Positions 33,859 through 42,663 of a DNA stretch of 64,000 nt are shown here, piece after piece. The translations under genes were made by a program, and so were the position numbers. Numbering within the stretch: position 1 is the first letter of the stretch; the number at the start of each line of letters is the position of its first letter. The notes below the pieces were generated by a model, which was not told the DNA's origin, did not search any database, and saw nothing but the letters and a program-made list of their open reading frames with translations. This DNA comes from Aliiruegeria lutimaris (GTDB taxonomy: Bacteria; Pseudomonadota; Alphaproteobacteria; Rhodobacterales; Rhodobacteraceae), in the NCBI RefSeq assembly GCF_900099935.1, contig NZ_FNEK01000015.1:1-64000 (forward strand), given 5' to 3'.

Positions 33859-34901
33859 CGGCGGAAATTCGTATTGCTGTTGCAGGCGTCGGCCTTGTCG
33901 GGCGGCGCCATGTCGATGCGATCGCGAGAACGGCTGGGGCAGTCCTTGCCGGGGTCGTCGATCCCAGCGAGGAGGGACGCGCCTATGCGGACGCGAACGG
34001 GCTTCGCCATTTCGATACGCTCGAAGAGCTTTTGCGTGCGCAGGTCACGGACGGAGTCATCCTGTCGACACCGACGCCCCTGCATGTCGAACAGGCGCAG
34101 GCTTGCGTCGCGCAGGGGCTGCCCGTGCTGGTAGAAAAACCGCTGGCAACCTCGGCGGAGGCGGCCGCTGTGCTGGTCGCGGAGGCCGAACGCAAGGAAG
34201 TGCCGATCCTCGTCGGCCACCACCGGCGGCACAACCCGTTGATCCGGAAGGCCTGGGAGTTGATCGACGCCGGCGAGATCGGCCAGGTTCGAGCAGTTCA
34301 GGCAACCTCCTGGTTCTACAAGCCGGACGGGTATTTCGAGGTCGCGCCCTGGCGCAAACAGAAAGGCGCGGGGCCGATCTCGGTCAACCTCGTCCACGAT
34401 GTGGACCTGATGCGCCATCTCTGCGGCGAGGTGATAAGCGTGCAGGCGCAGGCGACGCCCTCGCTGCGCGGTTTCGAGAACGAGGACGTCGCCGCGGCGG
34501 TATTTCGCTTCGAGAATGGCGGCATCGGCACGATCACCGTCTCCGATTCCATCGTCGCGCCATGGAGTTGGGAGCTGACCTCGCAGGAATACCCGATCTA
34601 CCCGCGTACCTCCGAGAGCTGCTACCTGATCGGCGGGTCGCATGGTGCGCTCTCGCTGCCCGACCTCCGGCTCTGGCGTCACGGAGGTGAACGCGATTGG
34701 TGGAGCCCGATCAGCGCGACCTCGATGGTGCGGGAGTCCTCGGACCCGCTTCTGAATCAGATCACCCATTTCGCCGCCGTGATTCGAGGTGAGGAGGCGC
34801 CGTTGGTCAGCGGGCGCGAAGGGCTGCGCACGCTCAGGGTGGTCGAGGCGATTCAGGCTTCGGCCGAAACAGGAACGACCGTCACGATCTCTCGGGACTA
34901 A
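33855..34901 (+). CDS. Gfo/Idh/MocA-family NAD(P)-dependent oxidoreductase
   Basis: 348 residues from the ATG at 33855. Rossmann N-terminus IRIAVAGVGLVGRRHVDAIA, catalytic-type EKPLATS (about 96-102), and the C-terminal sheet domain with GHHRRHNPLIRKAWELIDAG and NLVHDVDLMRHLCGEV. Oxidises or reduces a sugar, inositol-like or aldonate compound. Last residues DGTTVTISRD-like. Placed between the GntR regulator and the dehydrogenase/ThDP genes, so probably the first step of the same pathway (inference). Confidence 0.88.
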   Translation: MTAEIRIAVAGVGLVGRRHVDAIARTAGAVLAGVVDPSEEGRAYADANGLRHFDTLEELLRAQVTDGVILSTPTPLHVEQAQACVAQGLPVLVEKPLATSAEAAAVLVAEAERKEVPILVGHHRRHNPLIRKAWELIDAGEIGQVRAVQATSWFYKPDGYFEVAPWRKQKGAGPISVNLVHDVDLMRHLCGEVISVQAQATPSLRGFENEDVAAAVFRFENGGIGTITVSDSIVAPWSWELTSQEYPIYPRTSESCYLIGGSHGALSLPDLRLWRHGGERDWWSPISATSMVRESSDPLLNQITHFAAVIRGEEAPLVSGREGLRTLRVVEAIQASAETGTTVTISRD

Positions 34902-35063
34902 GATCCCGTAAAACGGGTCGCTCGGCGGAAAATCCAGATACCGATACCAGGGAGGGCAACGCGTTCGCGTAGCCCTTCCTTTGTCATCGACCTTGGCGGA
35001 TGCAGCTTGGATCGGGCCTCCGGCAGAAGATCGTGCTCTCAAACTTCATAGTTGATAATTTAA

Positions 35064-35080
35064 AAAATATCGGATATTTT
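35064..35080. promoter_or_regulatory. Candidate GntR operator, site 2
   Basis: AAAATATC-G-GATATTTT: perfect palindrome, 8-bp arms. Located in the gap between the Gfo/Idh gene and the dehydrogenase/ThDP operon, where the promoter of the latter should lie. Confidence 0.5.
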
Positions 35081-35132
35081 GAGAATCAAATGATTATTAA
35101 TGCTGGCAATGCAAGTCCGAAAGGAACCCCAA

Positions 35133-35267
35133 ATGTCCCATGAATTCAGGAATAACGGCGGCAGGTCGCTCCTTGCGCGGGCGATTCTTGCGTTGATCAA
35201 GGCGGCCACCCGGGAGCTGGTCCATTTCACCGCGCGCGAGGGCATTTCACCGCGCGCGAGGGCATGA
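35133..35267 (+). CDS. Small ORF (44 codons) altered by a 20-bp tandem duplication
   Basis: MSHEFRNNGGRSLLARAILA... starts at 35133 after AAGGAACCCC. The duplication at 35224-35263 shifts the frame and ends the product at 35267. With one copy removed the frame reads on through MIQLSRDARLNSGES to a stop at 35309-35311 (52 residues), just before the dehydrogenase operon. No family recognised; may be a decayed small gene or leader. Confidence 0.4.
   Translation: MSHEFRNNGGRSLLARAILALIKAATRELVHFTAREGISPRARA
35224..35263. repeat. Perfect 20-bp tandem duplication
   Basis: Two exact copies of ATTTCACCGCGCGCGAGGGC with no spacer, at 35224-35243 and 35244-35263. The exact identity suggests a recent slippage event. 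Confidence 0.95.
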
Positions 35268-35387
35268 TCCAGCTCTCCCGCGACGCGCGGCTCAATTCAG
35301 GCGAGAGCTAAATCGACCTGGCAGGGAATGCGCGGTCCCGCCACCGCATGCCGGAGATGGCTGCCATTCAGGGAGACGAGGAACATT

Positions 35388-36797
35388 ATGGCCAAAGAAC
35401 TCACGGAACAAGAAGCGGCGCTGGCTGCGGAAATGCTGTCGCGCGCACGTGCGGCGATGGCCGAGATCGAGGATTGGAGCCAGGCCGACCTGGACCGCCT
35501 CTCGCAGGCCATTGCCTGGTACGCGGGCAACGCAAAGACTTTCACCCGACTGGCACAGCGCGGCGTGGATGAAAGCGGCATTGGCGACCGCGACGGTCGC
35601 CCGGGCAAGCGCTTCAAGATCCACATGGTTCTTCGCGACGTGCTGCGCACGCCTTCGACCGGTATTGTCGAAGTGGACGAGGCGAAAGGGTTGGTGAAAT
35701 ACGCCAAACCCGCCGGCGTGATCGCCTCGCTGATCCCGATGACCAACCCGGCCATGACGCCGCCGGTCACGGGCGTCTCCTCGGCCAACGCGCGCAACGC
35801 GGTGATCTTCTCACCGCATCCGCGCACCGCGGGGACGACCTATGAGATGGTCGAGGTGATGCGTGCGGCCTGCCGGGCCGTGGGCGCGCCGGAAGACTTG
35901 TTCCAGTCGATCCAGAAACCGTCGATCCCGCTGACGCAGCATTTGATGGAGATCTGCGACCTGACTCTGGCCACCGGTGGCAAGCCAATGGTCAAGGCTG
36001 CTTATTCCTCCGGCAAGCCGGCCTATGGCGTGGGCGCGGGCAACTCCTCCATCGTCATCGACGAGACGGCGGATATCGAGATCGCGGCCCAGAACACCCG
36101 CATATCCAAGACCTCCGATTTCGGCTCGGGCTGCTCGGCGGATGGCAATATCATCATCCAGCGTTCGATCTATGACCGCATGGTGAAGGCGCTGGAGGCC
36201 GAGGGCGGATACCTTTGCTCCGCTGTAGAGAAAGCGCTGCTGGAGAAAGCGATGTGGGACGAGAAGGGCAACCGCACCTTCCCGACTATCGCCTGCCGTC
36301 CGCAACAGACGGCGGATGTGGCCGGCTTTTCCATCCCCGAGGACCGCAAGTTCCTGATGGTCGAGAACCAGGGCCAGATCGGTCCTGAGCACAAGTTCTC
36401 CAAGGAGAAGCTGACCACGCTCATGGCGCTCTACCATTTCGAGACCTTCGACGACGCGCTGGAGACCGTCCGCCAGATCTACGAGACCGGCGGCAAGGGC
36501 CATTCCTGCGGGATCTACTCGCATGATGACGCGAATATCGACGCGCTCGCCCGTCTCGCGCCGGTCAGCCGGATGATGGTCCGTCAGCCGCAATCCAAGG
36601 CGAATGCCGGTGCCTGGACCAACGGTATGCCGATGACCTCATCCCTCGGCTGCGGGATCTGGGGCGGCAATATCACCAATGAGAACGTCACCATGAAACA
36701 CATGATGAACTACACTTGGGTGAGCCGTCCGATCCCGGAGGACCGGCCCTCCGAAGAAGAGCTGTTCGGTGAGTTCTACGGCAAGGAAGCGCTGTGA
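35388..36797 (+). CDS. CoA-acylating aldehyde dehydrogenase (sulfoacetaldehyde dehydrogenase SauS-like)
   Basis: 469 residues from the ATG at 35388 (GGGAGACGAGGAAC upstream). Aldehyde dehydrogenase superfamily, acylating branch: AKPAGVIASLIPMTNPAMTP, NARNAVIFSPHPRTAGTTYE, the catalytic Cys249 in DFGSGCSADGN, and TNGMPMTSSLGCGIWGGN near the end. Resembles acylating sulfoacetaldehyde dehydrogenases (SauS) and acetaldehyde/propionaldehyde relatives. Converts an aldehyde, NAD(P) and CoA to acyl-CoA or the reverse. Its stop overlaps the ATG of the ThDP enzyme (TGATG), so the two are made together. Confidence 0.85.
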   Translation: MAKELTEQEAALAAEMLSRARAAMAEIEDWSQADLDRLSQAIAWYAGNAKTFTRLAQRGVDESGIGDRDGRPGKRFKIHMVLRDVLRTPSTGIVEVDEAKGLVKYAKPAGVIASLIPMTNPAMTPPVTGVSSANARNAVIFSPHPRTAGTTYEMVEVMRAACRAVGAPEDLFQSIQKPSIPLTQHLMEICDLTLATGGKPMVKAAYSSGKPAYGVGAGNSSIVIDETADIEIAAQNTRISKTSDFGSGCSADGNIIIQRSIYDRMVKALEAEGGYLCSAVEKALLEKAMWDEKGNRTFPTIACRPQQTADVAGFSIPEDRKFLMVENQGQIGPEHKFSKEKLTTLMALYHFETFDDALETVRQIYETGGKGHSCGIYSHDDANIDALARLAPVSRMMVRQPQSKANAGAWTNGMPMTSSLGCGIWGGNITNENVTMKHMMNYTWVSRPIPEDRPSEEELFGEFYGKEAL

Positions 36798-38578
36798 TGG
36801 CGAACGACAAGACCGTCGCTGAACATATCGTCGATTTCCTTGAGCGGCGGGAGATCACCCACGTCTTCGGCCTCTGCGGTCATACCAATATCGCCGTGCT
36901 GGCGGCATTGGCCGGGAGCCCGATCGCGTTTGTGAACGTACGCCATGAACAGATCGCCAGCCACGCCGCCGATGCCTATGCACGCGTGCAGGGCAGGGCG
37001 TCTGTCGTGCTCTCGCATCTGAGCCCCGGCCTCACCAACTGTGCGACCGGCGTCGCCAATGCCGCGCTGGACTGCATCCCGATGGTGGTGATCGCGGGCG
37101 ATATTCCGACCCATTACTACGGCAAGCACCCGCACCAGGAGGTGAACCTGCACGCGGATGCCCAGCAATACGAGATCTACCGTCCTTTCGTTAAACGCGC
37201 CTGGCGCGTGGACCGGGCGGAGCTGATGGCGGAGATCCTCGAAAAGGCCTTTCACCTGGCCGAGAGCGGGCAGCCAGGGCCGGTGCTGGTTAACGTGCCG
37301 ATGGATATCTTCTCGGAGGTGATCCCGTCGGACAGCTTCGAACGCATCGCCGGCAATACCCGCGCGCTGGTGAAGCCGTCGTTGGATGATGAGACCGCGC
37401 GCGCCATCGTGCGGAAACTGGCCGAGGCCGAGAAGCCGGTGATCTATGGCGGCGGCGGCATCCTGCTGGCGAAGGCCTCCGAGGAGCTGCGCGACTTTGT
37501 CGATCAAATGCAGATCCCGGTGGCGCATTCGTTGATGGGCAAGGGCCTGCTGCGCGACGACCACCCGCTCGTGCTCGGCATGACCGGTTTCTGGGGAACC
37601 TCGCTCACGAACAATGCTTGCCTTGAGGCGGATGTCGTCTTTGCCATCGGTACCCGGTTCAAGGAGGCGGACTGCTCCTCCTGGTATCCCGGCTACACCT
37701 TCAATATCGGCGGCAAGGGGGACAAGACGAAGGTCATCCATATCGATATCGAACCGCAGGAGATCGGTCGTAACTACCCGACCGAGATCGGCGCGGTGGC
37801 CGATGCAAAAGCGGCGCTCAGGGTGCTGATCCGGGTGGCGAAGGAGATGTATCCGGACGGCTTCCAGCGGCCCGAAATGGTCGGCAAGATCGCAGCGTTT
37901 CGCGTGGCCTTCAAGGAAAGCAACCGCGAGTTGGCAACCTCCAGCGCCTTCCCGATGATGCCGGAGCGCATCCTTGCCGATACCCGCGCGGCCCTGCCGG
38001 AGGACGCGATCATTACCACCGATGTTGGCTGGAACAAGAACGGCGTCGGCCAGCAATTCGACATCCTGACCCCCGGCTCGATCCTGACCCCGGGCGGCTT
38101 CGCCACCATGGGTTTCGGCCCGCCGGGGGCCATCGGGGCCAAGCTCGCCGCACCCGACCGGGTGGTGCTCAGCCTCGTCGGTGACGGTGGATTCGGCCAG
38201 AACCCGGCCATGCTCGCCACGGCGGTGGAACTGGATCTTGCCATCATCTGGCTGGTGATGAACAACAACGCCTTCGGCACCATCGCTGGACTGCAGAAGG
38301 CGCATTACGGCCTGACCTATGGCACAACTTTCGCCGGCTCCGTCGAGGCCCCCACCAACGGGCCGGGCTATGCGGAGATCGCGAGGGCCTATGGCGCCGA
38401 AGGGCTGCGGATCAGTTCGGCCGACGCGCTTCTGCCCGCGCTCAAAGCGGCGATTGCCAGTGGTCGTCCGACCGTTCTGGACGTGCCGATGATCAACAAT
38501 CCGACGCCCACGACCGGGCATTGGAACATCCTCGACATCTATTCGCCCGGCAAGGATGTCTCCCACGTGGCCACCTGA
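36797..38578 (+). CDS. Thiamine-diphosphate-dependent enzyme (acetolactate synthase/2-oxoacid decarboxylase fold)
   Basis: 593 residues. Pyr domain with the cofactor-activating Glu51 in VRHEQIASHAADAYARVQG, a central domain (EKPVIYGGGGILLAKASEEL), and a PP domain with the ThDP/Mg motif GDGGFGQNP (about 461) and MNNNAFG (about 488). It is not sulfoacetaldehyde acetyltransferase (Xsc) by its N-terminal wording. Paired with a CoA-acylating dehydrogenase it could decarboxylate a 2-oxoacid to the aldehyde used by the dehydrogenase (inference). An in-frame GTG at 36794 is also possible. Confidence 0.85.
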   Translation: MANDKTVAEHIVDFLERREITHVFGLCGHTNIAVLAALAGSPIAFVNVRHEQIASHAADAYARVQGRASVVLSHLSPGLTNCATGVANAALDCIPMVVIAGDIPTHYYGKHPHQEVNLHADAQQYEIYRPFVKRAWRVDRAELMAEILEKAFHLAESGQPGPVLVNVPMDIFSEVIPSDSFERIAGNTRALVKPSLDDETARAIVRKLAEAEKPVIYGGGGILLAKASEELRDFVDQMQIPVAHSLMGKGLLRDDHPLVLGMTGFWGTSLTNNACLEADVVFAIGTRFKEADCSSWYPGYTFNIGGKGDKTKVIHIDIEPQEIGRNYPTEIGAVADAKAALRVLIRVAKEMYPDGFQRPEMVGKIAAFRVAFKESNRELATSSAFPMMPERILADTRAALPEDAIITTDVGWNKNGVGQQFDILTPGSILTPGGFATMGFGPPGAIGAKLAAPDRVVLSLVGDGGFGQNPAMLATAVELDLAIIWLVMNNNAFGTIAGLQKAHYGLTYGTTFAGSVEAPTNGPGYAEIARAYGAEGLRISSADALLPALKAAIASGRPTVLDVPMINNPTPTTGHWNILDIYSPGKDVSHVAT

Positions 38579-38706
38579 CGGCTGCGTGGGTTCGTCGGGC
38601 AGGGCGCGCGTCGACGGCGCGCGCCCATGATCCTGCTGACAAGCGACGGAAACAGGCGCAGACTGCGTATCAGAAATGCGCGACGATGATTCATTGGGAG
38701 GAGTTC

Positions 38707-39162
38707 ATGACTCGCTTCGCATTTCCGATTGCAATGGCCCTCGTTCTGTTCGGCAGCTCTGCCATGGCGCAGCAATTCGTGCCGGGTGGAAACATGCTGA
38801 CCCGGTGGGACGCGAACAATGATGGCAGGGTAACCCTTGCCGAGATCCAGTCCGGACGTGCCGCCTATTTCGACGCCTATGACACGAACCGGGATGGCGC
38901 GCTTTCCTCTGCCGAGTTCGATCGCATCTCGCCGCAATCCAATGGCGGGCGTCAGGCGAACGGCCTGCGCGGGACAGCCGGCGTTCTGCGCAGCCAGATA
39001 GACACCAATCGTGACGGCTACATTTCCCGCAAGGAATACGTGGACGGTGCGCGGCTCTGGCGGGACCGGATGGACCTGAACGGGGACGGCGTGCTGACCT
39101 CTGCGGATTTCGGACGCTCGCAGGGTGGCAAAGGGCGCGGCATGCGCTGGAACAACGGCTGA
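38707..39162 (+). CDS. Secreted EF-hand calcium-binding protein (short paralog)
   Basis: 151 residues from the ATG at 38707 (GGGAGGAG upstream). Signal peptide MTRFAFPIAMALVLFGSSAM, then FVPGGNMLTRWDANNDGRVT, the same opening as the EF-hand protein at 6462-7370. EF-hand loops DANNDGRVTLAE, DTNRDGALSSAE, DTNRDGYISRKE and DLNGDGVLTSAD; all four look able to bind calcium. A basic C-terminal tail (GKGRGMRWNNG). Function unknown; periplasmic or secreted. Confidence 0.88.
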   Translation: MTRFAFPIAMALVLFGSSAMAQQFVPGGNMLTRWDANNDGRVTLAEIQSGRAAYFDAYDTNRDGALSSAEFDRISPQSNGGRQANGLRGTAGVLRSQIDTNRDGYISRKEYVDGARLWRDRMDLNGDGVLTSADFGRSQGGKGRGMRWNNG

Positions 39163-39184
39163 CGCATCCTTATCCCGGCAACTT

Positions 39185-41297
39185 TTACCTGCGGCCGTCC
39201 GGGAATATCTCGGAAGGTCGTCCTGTTTGTTGTGGCGGATGAAACGAGCAGGGCTCGTAGTAGACGTCTCTCTGGTAGCGGTGCTCCGAAGACAGGCGGT
39301 CCAGATAGCGAGACGCCTCTTCGCTCGACAGGCCGCCATGCCGGGCGATCACGTCCAGCAATGTCCTTTCCACGCCCACGTCCACGTCCGCGGCCATGCG
39401 CGTGGCGTCGCCGCAGATATAGATCGCCGCGCCTTGTTCCAACCAGCGGAAAGCCTCCGCCCCGTCCTGCTCCAGCAGGGTCTGGACATAGATCTTCTCG
39501 GTCCCGTCGCGGGACCATGCGAGACTGGTCCGGTTCAGCAATCCACTTTGCTGCCAGCGCCCGATCTGGTCGCGATAGAGTTAATCGCAGGCTTCGTGCT
39601 GATCGCCGAAAAAGAGCCAGTTCGGCCCTTCCGCCCCGCGTGCGTCACGCTCTTCGAGGAAGGCGCGGAGAGGGGCGATGCCGGTGCCCGGGCCGATCAT
39701 GATCAGCGGGCGCGTGTCGTCCTCGGGCAGGTGAAAATGCGCCGAGCGCTGGATATAGACGCCGACCATGCTGCCGGGAGCCAACCGCTCGCCGAGATAG
39801 GTGGAGGCGCCGCCCTGCCGGTCCGAACCGAACAACTGGTAGCGAACCTCGCCCACCGTCAGGTGCTCCTCGCCGGGATGCGTCTTCGGACTTGGGGAGA
39901 TCGAGTAGAGCCGCGGCTGCAGCGGGCGCAGCCCGTCCACCTGCACTTGCGCCTCCGGCGTGAAATCCGGCCGTCGCAACAAGTCGATGACCTGCATGTC
40001 CTCGGGCCGCGCCTCCACCGCCCAGGCCTCCAGCGTTTTCGGCGTGACCGTGCTCAGGTCCAGCCAGGTCAGCAGCGCCGAGCGCAATGCCGCGGGGCCG
40101 GTTTTCAGCTGGACGGTCTCGGGGCCCTTGAGCCCGGTTACTTCCGGGATCGCCGCCACCTCGTCGGGGGCATTTACCGGCAAGACGCCAAGCGCATCGC
40201 CGATCGCGTAGTCGAGATCCGCGCCGCCACCGGCCAGTAGAAAGCTCGATATGGTTGACGGATTTTGCCGACTCCGCGCCACTCAACCGCTCGGAGGCTA
40301 TAAGCGAGGCCATGAACGGGCGGTTCTTGTCGAAAGCCGGACCGGCCTCGACCGGCTCGGGCGCTGCGGCGCCCGCCAGCCCGATATCGCCGATATAATG
40401 CTGGGCGCAGGAATCTGCGCAGCCGGTGAAATGGATGTTGATCGGGCTGTCCAGCGTGAAGCGTGCCTCCAGGTGGCGCACCAGCGCGGTCGCATCCTGC
40501 TTGCTATAGGCCGAGGCCAGCGTGCAGCCCGATTTGCCGGTGCAGGCGACAGCGCCGGCGGCAAAGGCGGTGGCCCTCGTGCTCAGCCCGAGCGCTTCGA
40601 TCTCGGCGCAGACCGCATCCACATGCGAATCGGCCACACCCACGATCAACGGGTTCTGCCAGACGGCGAGCCGGATATCGTTGCTGCGAAATCGCGCCGC
40701 GATCCGGCCAAGCCCGCGCATCTGCTCCGGTGACATCCTCCCCAGCTCCAGCGCCACGCTGATAAAGTTCTACCCCGGCTGTTTTCGCGGATGCACCCCG
40801 ATATGTCCCTGCCGCTTGATCGCCGGGCGCGGCGCATCATGCGCGGGCGCGAGCGGGGTCAGCCGCACGCCGGTTCCGAAAGCGTCGAGCTTCTCCTGCG
40901 TCCGGGCGCAGAGCCACTCGAAGCCCTTGTCGTCCAGCAGGTATTTCAGCTGCGCCTTGGCACGCCTTGCCGCGATTGGAGCGGTCTCCACGCCCTGACC
41001 GTTTGCCCGCACCTCCACGGCGAGAGAGCCGATATCGTTGGTGTTGGAGACGCAAGAGATGGAGCCGGCATTGTCGAAGGCGATACTGAACTTGCGCGGG
41101 ATGCCCTGCGGCTCGCGGGTGCGCAGGATGTTGGCGGGCGTGCGCAGGCGCATCATGTAGCCGGGGCTGTTCGGCTCGACATTGAAGAAGCCGAGATGGC
41201 GCAGCAGCAACTGGTCGAGCCCGGTGGCCAACTGCCCGTCGGCCTCCGACTGCTCCAGCTGGCGCAACATGTCGAGCGGGTGCAGCTTGTGCTTGGC
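39185..41297 (-). pseudogene. Broken siroheme nitrite/sulfite reductase fused to a CysJ-type flavoprotein (nirA-like)
   Basis: The minus strand shows, in order, the N-terminal part of a siroheme reductase (MLRQLEQSEADGQLATGLDQ; PRKFSIAFDNAGSISCVSNT), the cluster/siroheme cysteines (CTGKSGC and CADSC in HFTGCADSCAQHYIGDIG), a CysJ FAD-domain linker (ASERLSGAESAKSVNHIEL), the FAD/NADPH domain (QPRLYSISPSPKTHPGEEHL; GPGTGIAPLRAFLEERDARG) and the C-terminal RYQRDVYYEP. It is inactivated by TAG at 40770-40772, a frameshift near 40243 and TAA at 39581-39583. Internal deletions are inferred because family segments are missing (after NILRT, and after GSLAVEVR). No start codon region remains. Confidence 0.85.
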
Positions 41298-41837
41298 GCG
41301 CTGCTCTTCCCGGTCGGTTTCTGTACCCTCTGCCTGCTGGGCTTAAACCTGCTGACCGGCGTGTTCACCCTCGTGCCGCTGGCCTATTCGGACAAGCGCC
41401 CGGGCATCGACTTCAAGGCGCTGCTGTGCAACTGGGGCCTTGTCTTTGTCGGCAATTTCGTCGGCGCCTCGGGGATGCTGACGCTCTTCATCCGTGCCGT
41501 GATGCGCGACTGGATGGTCTCCACCGGCGTTTTCGCCGCGATGATATCCACCTCCGTCTCCGGCAAGGTCATCGCCATGTCGATGCCGAACCTGATCTTC
41601 TTCTATCTCGACTTCGAGCATTCCATCGTAAACATGTTCCTCTTCCCCTCGGGGCTGCTGCTGGGCGGTGAGTTCACCATCATGGACTACCTGCTCTGGA
41701 ACGAGATCCCGACCGTTATCGGCAACCCGGTGGGCGGGGTAACCTTCGTCGGCGCGATGATCTACTCCACGCATTACAAGACCGCGCCCTCACGCAAGGT
41801 TGAGAGCGACGACTCCGTGGGCGTGCCCGCCGAGTAA
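41285..41837 (+). pseudogene. Truncated formate/nitrite transporter (FNT/NirC-like)
   Basis: FNT-type helices LFPVGFCTLCLLGLNLLTGV, the soluble loop YSDKRPGIDFKALLCNWGLV, and the C-terminal half (SGKVIAMSMPNLIFFYLDFE HSIVNMFLFPSGLL; GNPVGGVTFVGAMIYS). The N-terminal helices and start are absent, and a central stretch before RDWMVSTGVF seems deleted. It begins head to head with the broken nirA-like gene, so a deletion removed both 5' ends and the shared promoter region. Nitrite uptake fits the neighbouring reductase. Confidence 0.75.
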
Positions 41838-41867
41838 TCCGCAATCCACCGGAAGCCCAGCCCGTGT

Positions 41868-42376
41868 GCGGGGTTTCCTCCTTTCCGGAGCGCCAAGATG
41901 CCACGAGACAGTGCCACGCCACCGCGCCGAACGGCCAGCGGGTCGCGCTCAAGATTCTTTCCACCGAGGCCAAGGAAGACAGCGCCTGGCTGCGCCGCTT
42001 CCTGATGGAGGAATGGATCGCCCGCCGGCTCGACTCGTCGAATGAGCTCAAACCCGCGCCCGCGCCGGAGAGCCGGTCGAGCCTCTACGTGCTTACCGAG
42101 TTCGTCGAGAGGCAGACCCTGCGCCAGTGGATGGCGGATCAGGAGAGCGTCAGCCTGATACAGTTCCGCGGAATTATGGGGCAGGCGATCGGCGGGTTGC
42201 GCGCCTTTCACCGCAAGCAGATGCTGCATCAGGATCTGCGTCCAGAAAACCTGATGATCGACGCCGATGGCACGGTGAAGATCATCGATTGCGGCGTCAC
42301 CCGCGTCGAACATCCCAAGGGCGACCGGGCGAAGGTCGAGATGTCGGGCAAGTATCTCTCTTACAACGCCTGGTAA
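41868..42376 (+). pseudogene. Protein kinase fragment of a nitrate/nitrite assimilation cluster
   Basis: Homology runs from GQRVALKILSTEAKEDSAWL (ATP-binding Lys) through LRAFHRKQMLHQDLRPENLM (catalytic loop HxDxxPxN as HQDLRPEN) to VKIIDCGVTRV (DFG replaced by DCG) and ends GKYLSYNAW, stop at 42374-42376. Nitrate assimilation clusters often encode a bifunctional kinase/phosphatase; here only a kinase-domain piece survives, without the phosphatase half, C-lobe end or a start with ribosome site. Confidence 0.7.
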
Positions 42377-42663
42377 GCACGAGGTCGGGCGCGTTTGCCC
42401 TCTGGCTCTTTCAGCCGGTGCCGGGGCTTCCCGACGCCGGCTGTTTGGTATCGGCGAGTGTGGCGGTTAATCGGCATCGCTCCCCTTGGTGGTGAAACCG
42501 GTGCGAAAGAGCTCGGAGCCGAAGGACGCCGCGCCCGGCGCCTTTTCATCCAGGGGCAAGAATCCCCTGTGGCACAGGGCTGAGCTGTGTTAGGAGCCCG
42601 CTTGATCTCAAGACGAACCCATAGATTTTTGACCAGATTTTCTGGATGAACAGGAGCCTTCCA
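42377..42663. other. Gap between kinase fragment and SHOCT protein gene
   Basis: 287 bp. No gene recognised; it may hold further eroded cluster DNA. The last 30 bp contain the AGGAG site of the next gene. Confidence 0.4.

Noticed and set aside
36776-38566. 596-codon minus-strand frame opposite the ThDP enzyme
   Set aside because: It mirrors the real ThDP gene almost exactly and has an Arg/His/Gly-rich, motif-free translation.
39125-40240. Plus-strand 371-codon frame over the broken reductase
   Set aside because: Antisense shadow of the nirA-like pseudogene; its translation shows no recognisable domain.
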